DNA of 52,090 bases from Albibeggiatoa sp964388965 (GCA_964388965.1 CAYMCP010000011.1:1-52090); one strand, 5' to 3'; shown: positions 16,153 through 24,755, counted from the first letter of the stretch. A program made the numbers and translations. The notes: a model not told the origin generated them from the sequence alone.

Positions 16153-17661
16153 TTACTCATCATCAGTTTCTTGACCATCTAAAATAATTGCATTACTGAC
16201 TAATTGATGAACACTAACAATCATATTCATATCAAATTTGTAGTAAGGCAAGGTTTTAGTAAACTGACTTTTACAGATAGCGCAGATTGCAGCCAAATGA
16301 TCCACTTTATAATCATCAACTACTTGTTTTAAAGCTTCCATACGTGGCAATGCGCCTTTAACTCGCAGTTCCATCAAGTCGTCAGTGAGCAAACCACCGC
16401 CACCGCCACAACAGTATGTTTGATCTTTAATGGTCTCTACTGGCATGTCATGATAATTATTACAAACCGCTTTAATCACCTCGCGCGGAATGTCAAACTG
16501 ACCGCCGGAATAACCACCCATACCCGTTGCACGTGCTACGTTACAGGAATCATGGAATGTAACAATTTTGTCATCATTACGTGATTTATCTAAGTTCAAC
16601 TCACCTTTTTTAATCATATCGTAAGTGAACTCGCAAATATGTTGTGGAATGGGATAATTTTGGTCTAAGAAGTCGAAAGGTCCCGCCAAAGTATTCAAGA
16701 AACTATAGGCAACCCGCCAAGCATGACCACATTCGCCAAATACAATTCGTTTGACTTTCAAATCAATCGCTGCTTCACGAATTCGTAATGACACTCGGCG
16801 CATATTTTCGTAACTGCCGATGAACATGCCAAAATTTGCCGCTTCCGACGCATAAGAGCTTAATGTCCAAGAGACACCCGCTTGATGGAAAACTTTGGCA
16901 TAACCCATTAAACCATCAATATGCGGTTCTGCAAAAAAGTCTGCCGATGGCGTGACGAGTAAAATCTCTGCACCTTCAACGTCTAAAGGTAATTTAACGG
17001 CAACACCCGTATCATCTTCAATATCTTCTTCTAGTCCGTCTAAGGTATCGCGCAGCGCAGGCTCAGGCAAACCCAAGTTATTACCAACTTTGAATACTTT
17101 ACCAATAATTTCATTACAGTATTTTTGACCATGACCGACTGCGTCCATAATTTCACGCGCCGCCATAGAAATCTCAGCCGTATCAATACCGTAAGGGCAA
17201 AATACTGAACAACGGCGACATTGAGAACATTGATGATAGTAGTTATACCATTCATCTAACACATCACGGGTTAAATCGCGTGCGCCAACCAATTTAGGGA
17301 AATATTTACCGGCAAGTGTGAAATAACGGCGATATACACTACGCAATAAATCTTGACGCGCCACTGGCATGTTTTTAGGGTCTTTCGTCCCGATCATGTA
17401 ATGGCATTTGTCGGTACAAGCACCGCATTTGACACAGGAATCTAAGTAAACTTGAAATGAGCGGTATTTTTTTAATAAATCCCCCATTTTTTCTATCGCT
17501 TTTTGTTCCCAATCATCAACGAGTTGGACAGGGAAACCTAAATCTTCTTGGTGATTTGGCTTGGCGATAAAGGGTCCATCCCCTTTCATCACATCATCTT
17601 CCAAAATTGGGATGGTGGGATAAGGGCGAAATTCTGGTACTTGGATATCTACTTTTGCCAT
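16153..17661 (-). CDS. dsrK: DsrK, HdrD-like catalytic iron-sulfur subunit
   Basis: Protein of 502 residues. Two ferredoxin motifs near the first quarter (CVKCGACTDKCH; CSQCRRCSVFCP) are followed by heterodisulfide-reductase CCG-type segments (GECGHAWR, FHDSCN, YCCGGGGG). DsrK is the cytoplasmic subunit thought to act on the DsrC disulfide or trisulfide and to form a module with DsrM. The ATG lies one base after the dsrM stop, and GGAG within the end of dsrM serves as ribosome-binding site, so dsrMK is one translational unit. Confidence 0.95.
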   Translation of the reverse strand: MAKVDIQVPEFRPYPTIPILEDDVMKGDGPFIAKPNHQEDLGFPVQLVDDWEQKAIEKMGDLLKKYRSFQVYLDSCVKCGACTDKCHYMIGTKDPKNMPVARQDLLRSVYRRYFTLAGKYFPKLVGARDLTRDVLDEWYNYYHQCSQCRRCSVFCPYGIDTAEISMAAREIMDAVGHGQKYCNEIIGKVFKVGNNLGLPEPALRDTLDGLEEDIEDDTGVAVKLPLDVEGAEILLVTPSADFFAEPHIDGLMGYAKVFHQAGVSWTLSSYASEAANFGMFIGSYENMRRVSLRIREAAIDLKVKRIVFGECGHAWRVAYSFLNTLAGPFDFLDQNYPIPQHICEFTYDMIKKGELNLDKSRNDDKIVTFHDSCNVARATGMGGYSGGQFDIPREVIKAVCNNYHDMPVETIKDQTYCCGGGGGLLTDDLMELRVKGALPRMEALKQVVDDYKVDHLAAICAICKSQFTKTLPYYKFDMNMIVSVHQLVSNAIILDGQETDDE

Positions 17662-17662
17662 C

Positions 17663-18409
17663 TTAGCGACTCCGTGATGCTTCTAAATCTGCTGCCCAAG
17701 GTGCTAAGTGCCGTTTTTCGCGTGAATCATCAACTTGGTTACGGGTTGGGCTAAAGAATATACCGGGGGCGTGCAATAACTTGCTAAACGGAAAGATGAT
17801 CATTAATAGGATGACACCTGTTAAATGCGCAAGTAATACAAAATCAGTTGGAATAGGCTGCCAATCGAAATACATTAGGCCGAGCATAAATGCTTTAAAT
17901 TGTACAATATCGGTGTGGGTAACGAAGCTCATCATTAAGCCTGATACACCAATCATAATCAGTAATACCAACATCAAATAGTCTGATGGGGCACTGATGT
18001 AGCGAATTCGTTGTACTACAATACGTCTGATTAACAAGCCCATTAAGCCTAGTATCATTGCAAAACCCGCGTATTTGCCAAAAGGTTGCGCTAAGTCAAT
18101 CCACCACCAAGTCGGTTCGACGAAGTAACGCAAGTGACGCACTGTGACTAAGAACAAGGCGACATGAAAGATATAACCAAATAACCAAATCCATTTATTA
18201 GAGCGAAATAGACTTTTAAATAAAAAAACTTCGCTTAATACCCGTAATATTACGCCGCCTTTGGTTCTTGGAGCGGGCATAGTTGGAATTTTTAACGGTG
18301 CAGGCGTGATAGCATATTGGTAAATTTTATAACCTAACCCTGCAAATAAAATAATAGTGGCAATATAAAACAGCAATGCGAAGATGACTGTTGCTATTCC
18401 CATAAACAC
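17663..18409 (-). CDS. dsrM: DsrM, NarI-like membrane cytochrome b subunit
   Basis: Protein of 248 residues with about five to six transmembrane helices and several histidines in or near helices (FHVALFLVTVRHLRYF, HLTGVILL), as in the NarI family that binds haem b and reacts with quinones. The C-terminus is charged and cytoplasmic. It forms the membrane partner of DsrK. RBS GGAGG precedes the ATG. The gene is 95 bases from dsrC, and that space is full of inverted repeats. Confidence 0.93.
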   Translation of the reverse strand: MFMGIATVIFALLFYIATIILFAGLGYKIYQYAITPAPLKIPTMPAPRTKGGVILRVLSEVFLFKSLFRSNKWIWLFGYIFHVALFLVTVRHLRYFVEPTWWWIDLAQPFGKYAGFAMILGLMGLLIRRIVVQRIRYISAPSDYLMLVLLIMIGVSGLMMSFVTHTDIVQFKAFMLGLMYFDWQPIPTDFVLLAHLTGVILLMIIFPFSKLLHAPGIFFSPTRNQVDDSREKRHLAPWAADLEASRSR

Positions 18410-18421
18410 TCCTCCGAATCC

Positions 18422-18487
18422 CCCACTCCTTCAGTCTCCCAAAGAAGAGTGAGGGAGAACTCCCCTTTGGGGAGGAGTAAGAGTGGG
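18422..18487. repeat. Nested inverted repeats between dsrC and dsrM
   Basis: CCCACTC (18422-18428) pairs with GAGTGGG (18481-18487) around a perfect CTCCCC-TTT-GGGGAG hairpin (18460-18474). GC-rich compared with the surroundings. DsrC is needed in larger amounts than DsrMK, so a 3' stabiliser or partial terminator after dsrC fits, but that role is inferred. Confidence 0.7.
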
Positions 18488-18504
18488 TGTTTATCAGTTT
18501 TAGA

Positions 18505-18855
18505 TTAGATACAACCAGTTGGTTTTGGTAAACCTGCGTAACGGCAGGCTTGTTTAGCTGGACCATAAGGGAACAATTCGTATAAATATTTACTGTTACC
18601 TTTGTCTTTGCCCAACTTTTTACCAATCGCTTTGGTCAATACACGTACCGCTGGTGCGATTTGGTACTCATCGTAGTATTCACGCAAAAAGCTGATTACT
18701 TCCCAGTGGTTGTCAGTTAATTCAAAATCTGGATTTTCAGCTTTGTCTTGTTCAGCTAAAATTTTGGCAACCTCTTCGTTCCAATCAGCAAGATTAGTTA
18801 GGTAGCCTTCTTCGTCTAATTCAATGTTTTTGCCGCCAACTTCAATTGTAGACAT
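18505..18855 (-). CDS. dsrC: DsrC, sulfur-carrier protein
   Basis: Protein of 116 residues with the two redox cysteines of true DsrC in the flexible C-terminal arm: Cys104 (KQACRYAG) and the penultimate Cys115 (TGCI), 11 residues apart. It carries sulfur as per- or trisulfide between DsrEFH, DsrAB and DsrK in the cytoplasm. Conserved PAVRVLTKAIGKKLG stretch matches the family. RBS GAGG before ATG. A 186-base space separates it from dsrH, so an additional promoter for dsrC is plausible; separate dsrC expression is known in other sulfur oxidisers. Confidence 0.96.
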   Translation of the reverse strand: MSTIEVGGKNIELDEEGYLTNLADWNEEVAKILAEQDKAENPDFELTDNHWEVISFLREYYDEYQIAPAVRVLTKAIGKKLGKDKGNSKYLYELFPYGPAKQACRYAGLPKPTGCI

Positions 18856-19041
18856 ATTGTTGTCCTCTTATTGTTAAATGGATGATGAGTGCAATTGGAG
18901 TTCTGCACCACATCAATATTAAAAAATGTACCAAAAAAGTAAAGTGTTTTAGTGGTCGCTCGGTCCAGCATTGACAGTCTTTGACATCAAAACGCCTTTA
19001 ATATTAGCGAATCAGAACTGCCAGTCCCTTAAAAATATATT

Positions 19042-19347
19042 TTATAACCAAGCTTGTGTTGCCGAATATTCTGCAACTAAATCCACAAAACCTGCGTAGT
19101 CTATCATTTTAATGCCATCAATAACATTATTAGTATTCATACCACGCGCTGCCAAATCCGGTGCTAGGGCATATACTTTTTTGTTAGACAAGGCTGCTGA
19201 TACTCTATCGCTCCACGTTGTACCTTTCATCGCGGCATATACGCCGTCTTCGATTAATAAGATACCGCTACCTGCTTTTGACAAATTCAGGCAAGCCTCT
19301 AAGGCATTTTTTTCAAATGGTGATTTATTTACTGTGTGTAATAGCAT
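19042..19347 (-). CDS. dsrH: DsrH, subunit of the DsrEFH sulfurtransferase
   Basis: Protein of 101 residues of the DsrH/TusB family; part of the cytoplasmic E2F2H2 hexamer that hands sulfur to DsrC. A single cysteine at position 19 (ALEACLNL) corresponds to the conserved DsrH cysteine. AGGAGG precedes the ATG, 11 bases after dsrF. Last gene of the EFH group; a 186-base space follows before dsrC. Confidence 0.94.
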   Translation of the reverse strand: MLLHTVNKSPFEKNALEACLNLSKAGSGILLIEDGVYAAMKGTTWSDRVSAALSNKKVYALAPDLAARGMNTNNVIDGIKMIDYAGFVDLVAEYSATQAWL

Positions 19348-19358
19348 TCCAATCCTCC

Positions 19359-19781
19359 TTAAAAGCTCAAGACAACATCTTGTTCATCCATGATGTCAGC
19401 CAATTCAGCGCGACTCACTACACGGATAGAAGGTTTTTCTGCCCAATCATCATCTTCGTCTTCGTAAGTCAAATTCATTAAATCTTCGACAGACAAACCA
19501 CGCGCTTCTAAAGATTCTTTTTCGACATATAGTTTTGTGACATCGTAATCACCCAATGCTTTGTAGGTAGGTGAAAAATTTTTCATAGTAATGCCATCAT
19601 TTGGAGTAGTCGCTTGATTATCAGCTAACTGATATACACCATCGTCAACGAATGCCAAACTCACATCTTGGTCGAAAGCCGCACCAATTAATACAACTTC
19701 TAAAGATTCCAAAGCGTAAACCGTACCGTAAGGAGCTTTACGGTTGAGGTACATAAATTTCTTGACTTCACCGCTTTCCAT
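19359..19781 (-). CDS. dsrF: DsrF, subunit of the DsrEFH sulfurtransferase
   Basis: Protein of 140 residues starting MESGEVKKFMYLNRKAPYGT; I chose ATG at 19781 because AAGGAG lies 6-11 bases upstream of it, whereas the in-frame start at 19799 would overlap the end of dsrE. The family core (GTVYALESLEVVLIGAAFDQ, FVDDGVYQL) is plain. No cysteine is present; as I recall, the Allochromatium protein has one near position 40 where this one has Ser (DQDVSLAF). That cysteine is not the accepted transfer residue of the complex. Confidence 0.94.
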   Translation of the reverse strand: MESGEVKKFMYLNRKAPYGTVYALESLEVVLIGAAFDQDVSLAFVDDGVYQLADNQATTPNDGITMKNFSPTYKALGDYDVTKLYVEKESLEARGLSVEDLMNLTYEDEDDDWAEKPSIRVVSRAELADIMDEQDVVLSF

Positions 19782-19791
19782 ATTTTTCTCC

Positions 19792-20184
19792 TTAATCACC
19801 GAATACGACTAAACGCTCAGCCTGAATGCCTGCTTCAATTAGCTGACCTAAGCCTGAAATGCGAAAACCATCTGCGATATTATTTGCGTCTTTGCCGTTA
19901 CGATTGGCTTCATTTTCATCCAACAAACCACGACGTTGTGCAGCAGCCACGCATACAACTAAGTCTAAATTATGCTCTTTAGCCAAAGCAGACCAGCGTT
20001 CTACGACATTACGATCATCTTGCGGTGGAATAGTTAGGCGAGTCGCGTTATTCACACCATCGTGATAAAAGAAAATACGGAAAATTTCATGACCTTTATC
20101 TAATGCTGCTTTAACAAAATTATAAGCAGAATCAGAAGCTTGATGCTGATAAGGTCCTTCATTAATCATCACTGCAAACTTCAT
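19792..20184 (-). CDS. dsrE: DsrE, catalytic subunit of the DsrEFH sulfurtransferase
   Basis: Protein of 130 residues from ATG at 20184 (starts MKFAVMINEGPYQHQ); a GTG two codons upstream is the alternative, but GAGG at 20195-20192 fits the ATG. The active cysteine is Cys78 in LVVCVAAAQRRGL, the same number as in characterised DsrE. It accepts persulfide sulfur and passes it towards DsrC. It begins 9 bases after dsrB, and the dsrE stop is 10 bases before dsrF, so dsrBEFH is tightly packed. Confidence 0.95.
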   Translation of the reverse strand: MKFAVMINEGPYQHQASDSAYNFVKAALDKGHEIFRIFFYHDGVNNATRLTIPPQDDRNVVERWSALAKEHNLDLVVCVAAAQRRGLLDENEANRNGKDANNIADGFRISGLGQLIEAGIQAERLVVFGD

Positions 20185-20193
20185 AGACACCTC

Positions 20194-21264
20194 TTAGAAA
20201 CGGATATGAGCCGAAGCATTTAAGCTGCGTCTTGCGCCGCGCCAGTTATCTACATGGAATTTGGTGAATGGTAATTCAGTCAACTCAAAGAAACGTGGCC
20301 AACCAATACGTTCAACCCAATCTGATAAGCGTTCCCAATCGCGTGCATCTTCTTTGTAGACTTTAAGAATTTTCTTGACAATGGCAGCCGCTTCAGTCCA
20401 ACGAGGTGGATTATTAGGAATGCCTGCCGCAACCAATTTTTGGAAAGAGGGTTTACTACGTGCGTTGGAGTGGTTGCCACCTACCCAAATAGCTAATTTG
20501 GAATGTTCAGGATCGTTAATTTGCATTGGAGGACAAGGCGGATAACAGGCACCACAGCATACACATTTTTTCTCATCAACTTCTAAGGAAGGTTTGCCAT
20601 TTACTAGTGCTGGACGAATCGCGGCAACAGGACAACGCGCTACGACTGAAGGACGTTCACAAACGTTAGCCACTAAATCATGATTAATTTTAGGGGGTTT
20701 GGTGTGTTGGATATTGATAGCGATGTCGCCTTGACCGCCACAGTTGATCTGACAGCAAGAAGTCGTTAAATGTACACGATTAGGCATGTCTTCTTTGATG
20801 AACTCGTCATGCAATTCGTCCATTAGAGCTTTTACCACGCCGGATGCGTCAGTACCGGGAATGTCACAATGTAACCAGCCTTGCGTATGCGCGATCATGC
20901 TCACGGAAGGACCTGTACCACCAACTGGAAAGCCTTCTACAACTAATTTATCAATTAGAGGTTGTACTTTGGCTTCGTCAGAAACCATGAATTCGATATT
21001 ACTACGAATGGTAAAGCGGATATGACTTTCTGCAAATTCATCTGCAATGTCACAGAGTTTGCGGATAGTGTATAAATCCATTTGGCGTTGCGTACCAGCA
21101 CGAATTGTCCAGACTTTATCACCAGATTTCGCAGTGTGGCATAAAACACCAGGACGCGGACGCTCGTGATAATCCCATTCGCCAAAATTCTTTTTTAACG
21201 TTGGGTGCATGTATGGGAACGGGTCAGGCACTCCAGTTTCATCAGGCATACGTGGTGCTGCCAT
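20194..21264 (-). CDS. dsrB: Dissimilatory sulfite reductase beta subunit (oxidative type)
   Basis: Protein of 356 residues, normal length for DsrB. Siroheme/[4Fe-4S] region TTSCCQINCGGQGD, a second cysteine pair in CERPSVVARCPVAA, and the inserted ferredoxin domain CVCCGACYPPCPPMQ are all present. With DsrA it forms the cytoplasmic alpha2beta2 enzyme that oxidises DsrC-bound or persulfide sulfur to sulfite. AGGAGG precedes the ATG. It is separated from dsrA by 169 bases holding a hairpin; in most relatives the two genes nearly touch. Confidence 0.96.
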   Translation of the reverse strand: MAAPRMPDETGVPDPFPYMHPTLKKNFGEWDYHERPRPGVLCHTAKSGDKVWTIRAGTQRQMDLYTIRKLCDIADEFAESHIRFTIRSNIEFMVSDEAKVQPLIDKLVVEGFPVGGTGPSVSMIAHTQGWLHCDIPGTDASGVVKALMDELHDEFIKEDMPNRVHLTTSCCQINCGGQGDIAINIQHTKPPKINHDLVANVCERPSVVARCPVAAIRPALVNGKPSLEVDEKKCVCCGACYPPCPPMQINDPEHSKLAIWVGGNHSNARSKPSFQKLVAAGIPNNPPRWTEAAAIVKKILKVYKEDARDWERLSDWVERIGWPRFFELTELPFTKFHVDNWRGARRSLNASAHIRF

Positions 21265-21384
21265 AGTGAACCTCCTAATTTATCCGAATATTATAATATT
21301 GTAATGTTAGAATTTTAACAAAAAGCTAAACTTGTACTATAACCCAGTTTAAACCTTATGAAAAGTAAGTTATCTTTATAGTTA

Positions 21385-21424
21385 GGAGTGCAAAACTTGT
21401 TTTGCAAAATAAATCTTACACTCC
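21385..21424. repeat. Hairpin element in the dsrA-dsrB gap
   Basis: GGAGTG (21385-21390) pairs with CACTCC (21419-21424), and inside it GCAAAAC-TT-GTTTTGC (21390-21405) is a second perfect hairpin. Twenty of 22 bases of its left half match the reverse complement of 13363-13384 after dsrJ. It has no U-run, so it may be an mRNA-processing or stabilising hairpin and not a terminator. Confidence 0.65.
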
Positions 21425-21433
21425 ACTAAACTA

Positions 21434-23060
21434 TTAGGCTGCCGCTTCGGCTTTACGCGCAAACCATTTTTCAGCTTCTTCGTTCCAAGTATCAGTACGA
21501 ACGTAAGAGCATTGACGTGGTTCAGCAATCATGTGAGGATCAACTTCAAGCCCGATACCTTCTAAGAAATTCACAAGACCGATACGCTCAATCATTTCAC
21601 CAGTACGCTCGTGTTCAAGCGCATTTTCAGCGAAGAAATCAATGATGCTTTCAGCAATTTCAGTTAATCTTTCGTAATCTTCTTCTTCTTCCAATTTCAT
21701 GAAAGGAATCACAACTGTACCCATCAAATCACCGATTTTAAGTGTACGTTTACCACCGATTAACATGGTAACACCTTTGTCGTCGCCGGGAGATAAGGCT
21801 TTAGTCATGACGTTTATGCAGTGCATACAACGCACACAATTACGGTTATCAATATCTAAAGTGTCATCATCGTTTAAAGATAACGCATTAGTTGGACAAC
21901 GAGAAATCACGTTATCAATCACATATTTGCGACCTTTTTCAGCAACGAATTTAACCACTTCTTCTTGCTTAACTTTGATGTCATCGCGCCATGTACCAAT
22001 GATTGACATATCTGCACGTTCAATTGAGTTCATGCAATCATTCGGACAACCTGATACTTTAAACTTAAATTTGTAAGGTCGTTTATGTTTATAGTTATTC
22101 GCAACATAACTATCAAGAGACTTTGCTCTTGCTCACACTTTCGTATGAGACCAGACTATATCTTCATCCAATTTGGATGCTGCCTATTTCGGATTTGCTT
22201 AAATCCTACTTCCCTAAGGAATAGTCGTTGAACTTTTTTCATTGCAAGCTTTAAATTCTGTTTCTAAATTATCTTTATTAATTAAGGCTTTGCAATACAA
22301 TGAAACTTAGCTGCTGATTACCCAATCCATTAATCTTTTCAAACGGTCACGCTTGTTATTACTAACTACGTTGTCGTGTTAATGGCTCTAAGGGCTTTCC
22401 AGCAATTAAAGCAGTTTATTACCCCAATATTACTACTGAGGACCCCTAGCAATTAAGGGCAGGACGGTGCATATCGTCTAAAAAGTTATTGACTAGGGTG
22501 CGGTGAATTTTTTGCTCATTTGCGCAAGATTGCTCGCAACGCGCCGCGCCTACGCAAGACATACCAGTACGCACAGCAGGACCTGCACCACCCAAATCAA
22601 AACCCATTTCATTCAATTCATCGAACGCAGGTTGTACATTTTCAGTTGTGACACCTTGAAACATAATGTCACCACTTTGACCGTGAAATGCGATTAAACC
22701 AGAACCATATTTTTCCCAAACATCGCAAAACTTACGCATAATATCGGTGTTGTAGTGCATACCGGCTGGGGGCTGAATACGCAAAGTATGAAATTCTTTA
22801 GAAGCAGGATATTTTGCAGCGACTTCTGAGAAGCGTGGAATCACACCGCCACCGTAACCGATAACACCGACAGTACCACCTTTCCAATACCCTTTGCGAG
22901 TTTGGTAAGAATGTTCCAGTTGACCTAATAAGTCAATCATCATGTCTTGATAAGGTTTACCCTCATCGTTTGCTAACCGCTTCAAGCCTGTTACAAAGCT
23001 CGGCCAAGGGCCACTTTCCAACTGGTCAAGATTCGGCGTGTTGTGCATCTCTTTTGCCAT
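21434..23060 (-). CDS. dsrA: Dissimilatory sulfite reductase alpha subunit, split by a group I intron
   Basis: Exon 1 is 23060-22456 (605 nt) and exon 2 is 22079-21434 (646 nt); joined they give 417 codons, a 416-residue protein of standard DsrA length. Unspliced, exon 1 runs into TAG a few codons inside the intron. The joint reads HRPAL-PYKFKFKVSGCPNDC, the expected uninterrupted DsrA sequence. The sirohaem-[4Fe-4S] ligands are divided: C-x5-C (CVGAARC) is in exon 1 and C-x3-C (CPNDC) in exon 2. The ferredoxin domain (CPTNAL; CVRCMHC) is in exon 2. Start chosen at MAKEMHNTP with AGGAG 8 bases upstream; the frame stays open to 23174, but that extension has no similarity to DsrA. First gene of the cluster. 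Confidence 0.93.
22080..22455 (-). ncRNA. Group I self-splicing intron in dsrA (no ORF)
   Basis: 376 nt between the dsrA exons. Conserved core elements on the minus strand: P-like AATTGCTGGAAAGCC (about 22406-22392), Q-like AATCAGCAGC (about 22319-22310), R GTTCAACGACTA (22235-22224) and S AAGATATAGTC (22164-22154); GACTAT and ATAGTC pair as P7. Between R and S, GGATTT-AAGC-AAATCC forms a P8-like hairpin; after S, CTCATAC-GAAA-GTGTGAG gives a GNRA-capped P9-like hairpin. The 5' exon end CCCT pairs with GGGG inside the intron (22446-22443), leaving a U.G wobble at the splice site (P1), and the intron ends in G (22080). No homing-endonuclease frame is present, so it depends on other copies or proteins to move, if it still does. 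Confidence 0.93.
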
Positions 23061-23457
23061 GTGCTCAGCTCCTGTTGTGTCTCTAAGGTGAATGTGACCG
23101 ACTAATAGGGATAGTCTTCCACTATTTCTAATTATTTGAAAAGAAGGGAAACAAGATACTTGAAACCACTCCATCTAAAAAGTTCTACTTGTTATCACAT
23201 ATTTTTATTTTTTGCTTTATTGCAGCGCACAATAAACTTTCTATTTACAAGACTATTGTTGTTTTGCATTATCGTTACATCGTAATATAATAAAATAGTA
23301 ATTTAGCAATGTTTAGTCAAGCAAAAATTTAAAAAATAATATCAAGATATTATAAAGGGTTTTTCTTTTTCGCTCAGATTAAACATTTTACTAGACGAAT
23401 GCGTTTACAGTTGATAAAAATAGTTGGTTTTTAATCTAAGATCAAAAAAGGTATGTC
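23061..23457. promoter_or_regulatory. Divergent control region between dsrA and the dioxygenase gene
   Basis: 397 bases between two divergent starts, AT-rich, without coding frames of recognisable family. It must contain the main dsr promoter and that of the dioxygenase gene. On the plus strand, TTGATA at 23415-23420 followed about 15 bases later by TAATCT is a possible but weak promoter pair for the dioxygenase. I see no convincing operator repeats. Confidence 0.4.
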
Positions 23458-24381
23458 ATGAAAAATTCACAAACATCATTTACCACGAATTTACAAACCA
23501 GTCAAGTTAGTCCTTTTGACTTGTCCAATAATATGGCTTATTTAGCTTGGAAAGACAATAAGTTAAAAAACTATCCACATTTTATAAAAGATTTAGTTGT
23601 CCCTATAAAAAATCTTAAAAATTTATCATTTTTTGAAAAAACGCAAATTTTAAGGTTATTATCTAAAACTAATCTAGCTTTTTACCAATTAGACGCGGAA
23701 ACGGAAGTTGATAAAAATGGTTTGGCATTATTGGGTAAGCAATTTGGTTTGGAGAAAATCGACCGCACGTTGACCGCTGACGACGGTATCACGCCATTAC
23801 AAGTGGAGGCGGTTGGTGTGCGTCATGATTATATTCCTTACACGGATAAGCCGATAAATTGGCACACGGATGGATACTACAATGAAGCGGATAAGCCTGT
23901 CCAAACGATATTGTTGCATTGTACGCGACAGGCAGCAGAGGGTGGTGATAATCAAGTCGTGGATAATGATTTAGTATATATTCATTTGCGTGACAAAAAT
24001 CCAGAATATATCAAAGCTTTAATGCAAGATGATGTGATGACGATCCCAGCTAACGTGCAAAATGGGCAGATATTACGTGCAGAATCAATCGGTTCTGTGT
24101 TTTCTATCAATGAGCAAGGTCGCTTGTATACTCGTTACACAGCGCGAAAACGTAATATTATTTGGAAAGAGATGCCTATTGTTAGGGAAGCGGTTGCGGA
24201 ATTAAATGCGTTTTTAAATTCAGATTCACCTTATATTTTTCGCCATCGTTTAACGTCGAATCAGGGCTTAATTTGTAATAATGTATTGCATAATCGCACT
24301 GGATTTAAGAATGGTAATGAAATAGCACAACAACGTTTAATTTATCGAATTCGCTACTATGATGCAGTTCGAGAAGTCTGA
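23458..24381 (+). CDS. TauD/TfdA-family Fe(II)/2-oxoglutarate-type dioxygenase
   Basis: Protein of 307 residues. Iron-binding facial triad of the TauD/TfdA family: His136-x-Asp138 in WHTDGYY and a distal His278 in NNVLHNRTGF, with an Arg-rich end (QQRLIYRIRYY) that could bind the 2-oxoglutarate carboxylate. Such enzymes hydroxylate small substrates such as taurine, sulfonates or, in other subfamilies, amino-acid derivatives; the residues seen do not fix the substrate. RBS AAAAGG upstream of ATG. Its divergence from dsrA hints at a sulfur-linked role such as release of sulfite from organosulfonates, which is inference only. Confidence 0.8.
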   Translation: MKNSQTSFTTNLQTSQVSPFDLSNNMAYLAWKDNKLKNYPHFIKDLVVPIKNLKNLSFFEKTQILRLLSKTNLAFYQLDAETEVDKNGLALLGKQFGLEKIDRTLTADDGITPLQVEAVGVRHDYIPYTDKPINWHTDGYYNEADKPVQTILLHCTRQAAEGGDNQVVDNDLVYIHLRDKNPEYIKALMQDDVMTIPANVQNGQILRAESIGSVFSINEQGRLYTRYTARKRNIIWKEMPIVREAVAELNAFLNSDSPYIFRHRLTSNQGLICNNVLHNRTGFKNGNEIAQQRLIYRIRYYDAVREV

Positions 24382-24428
24382 TAAAGATTAAAAATTTAGT
24401 AGTGGAATTCGGTATACTCCAAAATCAG

Positions 24429-24755
24429 TTAATAACATGCTAGCGATCCATTACAAATAAATATAATCATTATCATACCGATAAAAAAAGCCAGTACGTT
24501 TAAAAATGGCAGTAAGCTCATATACCAAGCTATGCCGTTTTTACCCCGCTTGTATCCTAACCAAGTACCTGTTACTGAAAATAAAAAACTGATTGGATAG
24601 GTTACGATACTGTAATACATTATAGTTGTAATAATACTGTCTTCGGCGCCGGGCACACTAAATAAAAAATCAGAGCCGATGAAGAAAGCCGGAAAAGGAA
24701 TGAGTAGTAAAGCAGAAATAACGTTCATTCTAACGAGTTGTTTTTTAATATTCAT
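24429..24755 (-). CDS. Small three-TM membrane protein, function unknown
   Basis: Protein of 108 residues with hydrophobic segments at about 11-33, 41-63 and 80-102; the loop between the last two is basic (GYKRGKNG), fitting an inside loop. It ends CNGSLACY. Converges with the dioxygenase gene 47 bases away. I do not recognise a family. Upstream spacing and ribosome-binding site are unremarkable, so the gene call rests on its membrane-protein composition. Confidence 0.55.
   Translation of the reverse strand: MNIKKQLVRMNVISALLLIPFPAFFIGSDFLFSVPGAEDSIITTIMYYSIVTYPISFLFSVTGTWLGYKRGKNGIAWYMSLLPFLNVLAFFIGMIMIIFICNGSLACY

Noticed and set aside
18327..18626. Minus-strand frame across the dsrC-dsrM gap
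   Set aside because: It is the wrong frame of dsrC and dsrM; both flanking proteins are complete and recognised.
21434..22033. A separate 199-residue ferredoxin-domain sulfite reductase gene starting at 22033
   Set aside because: The frame continues upstream without a stop to 22079 as PYKFKFKVSGCPNDC, and joins exon 1 exactly once the group I intron is removed; there is no ribosome-binding site for the ATG at 22033.
22446..23174. dsrA as a truncated pseudogene of 242 residues starting at 23174
   Set aside because: The stop lies inside the intron, the spliced product has full length, and the N-terminal extension beyond 23060 has no similarity to DsrA while AGGAG supports the start at 23060.
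24463..24476. Fur-box-like ATAATCATTATCAT
   Set aside because: It lies within the coding sequence of the small membrane protein and not upstream of any iron-related gene.
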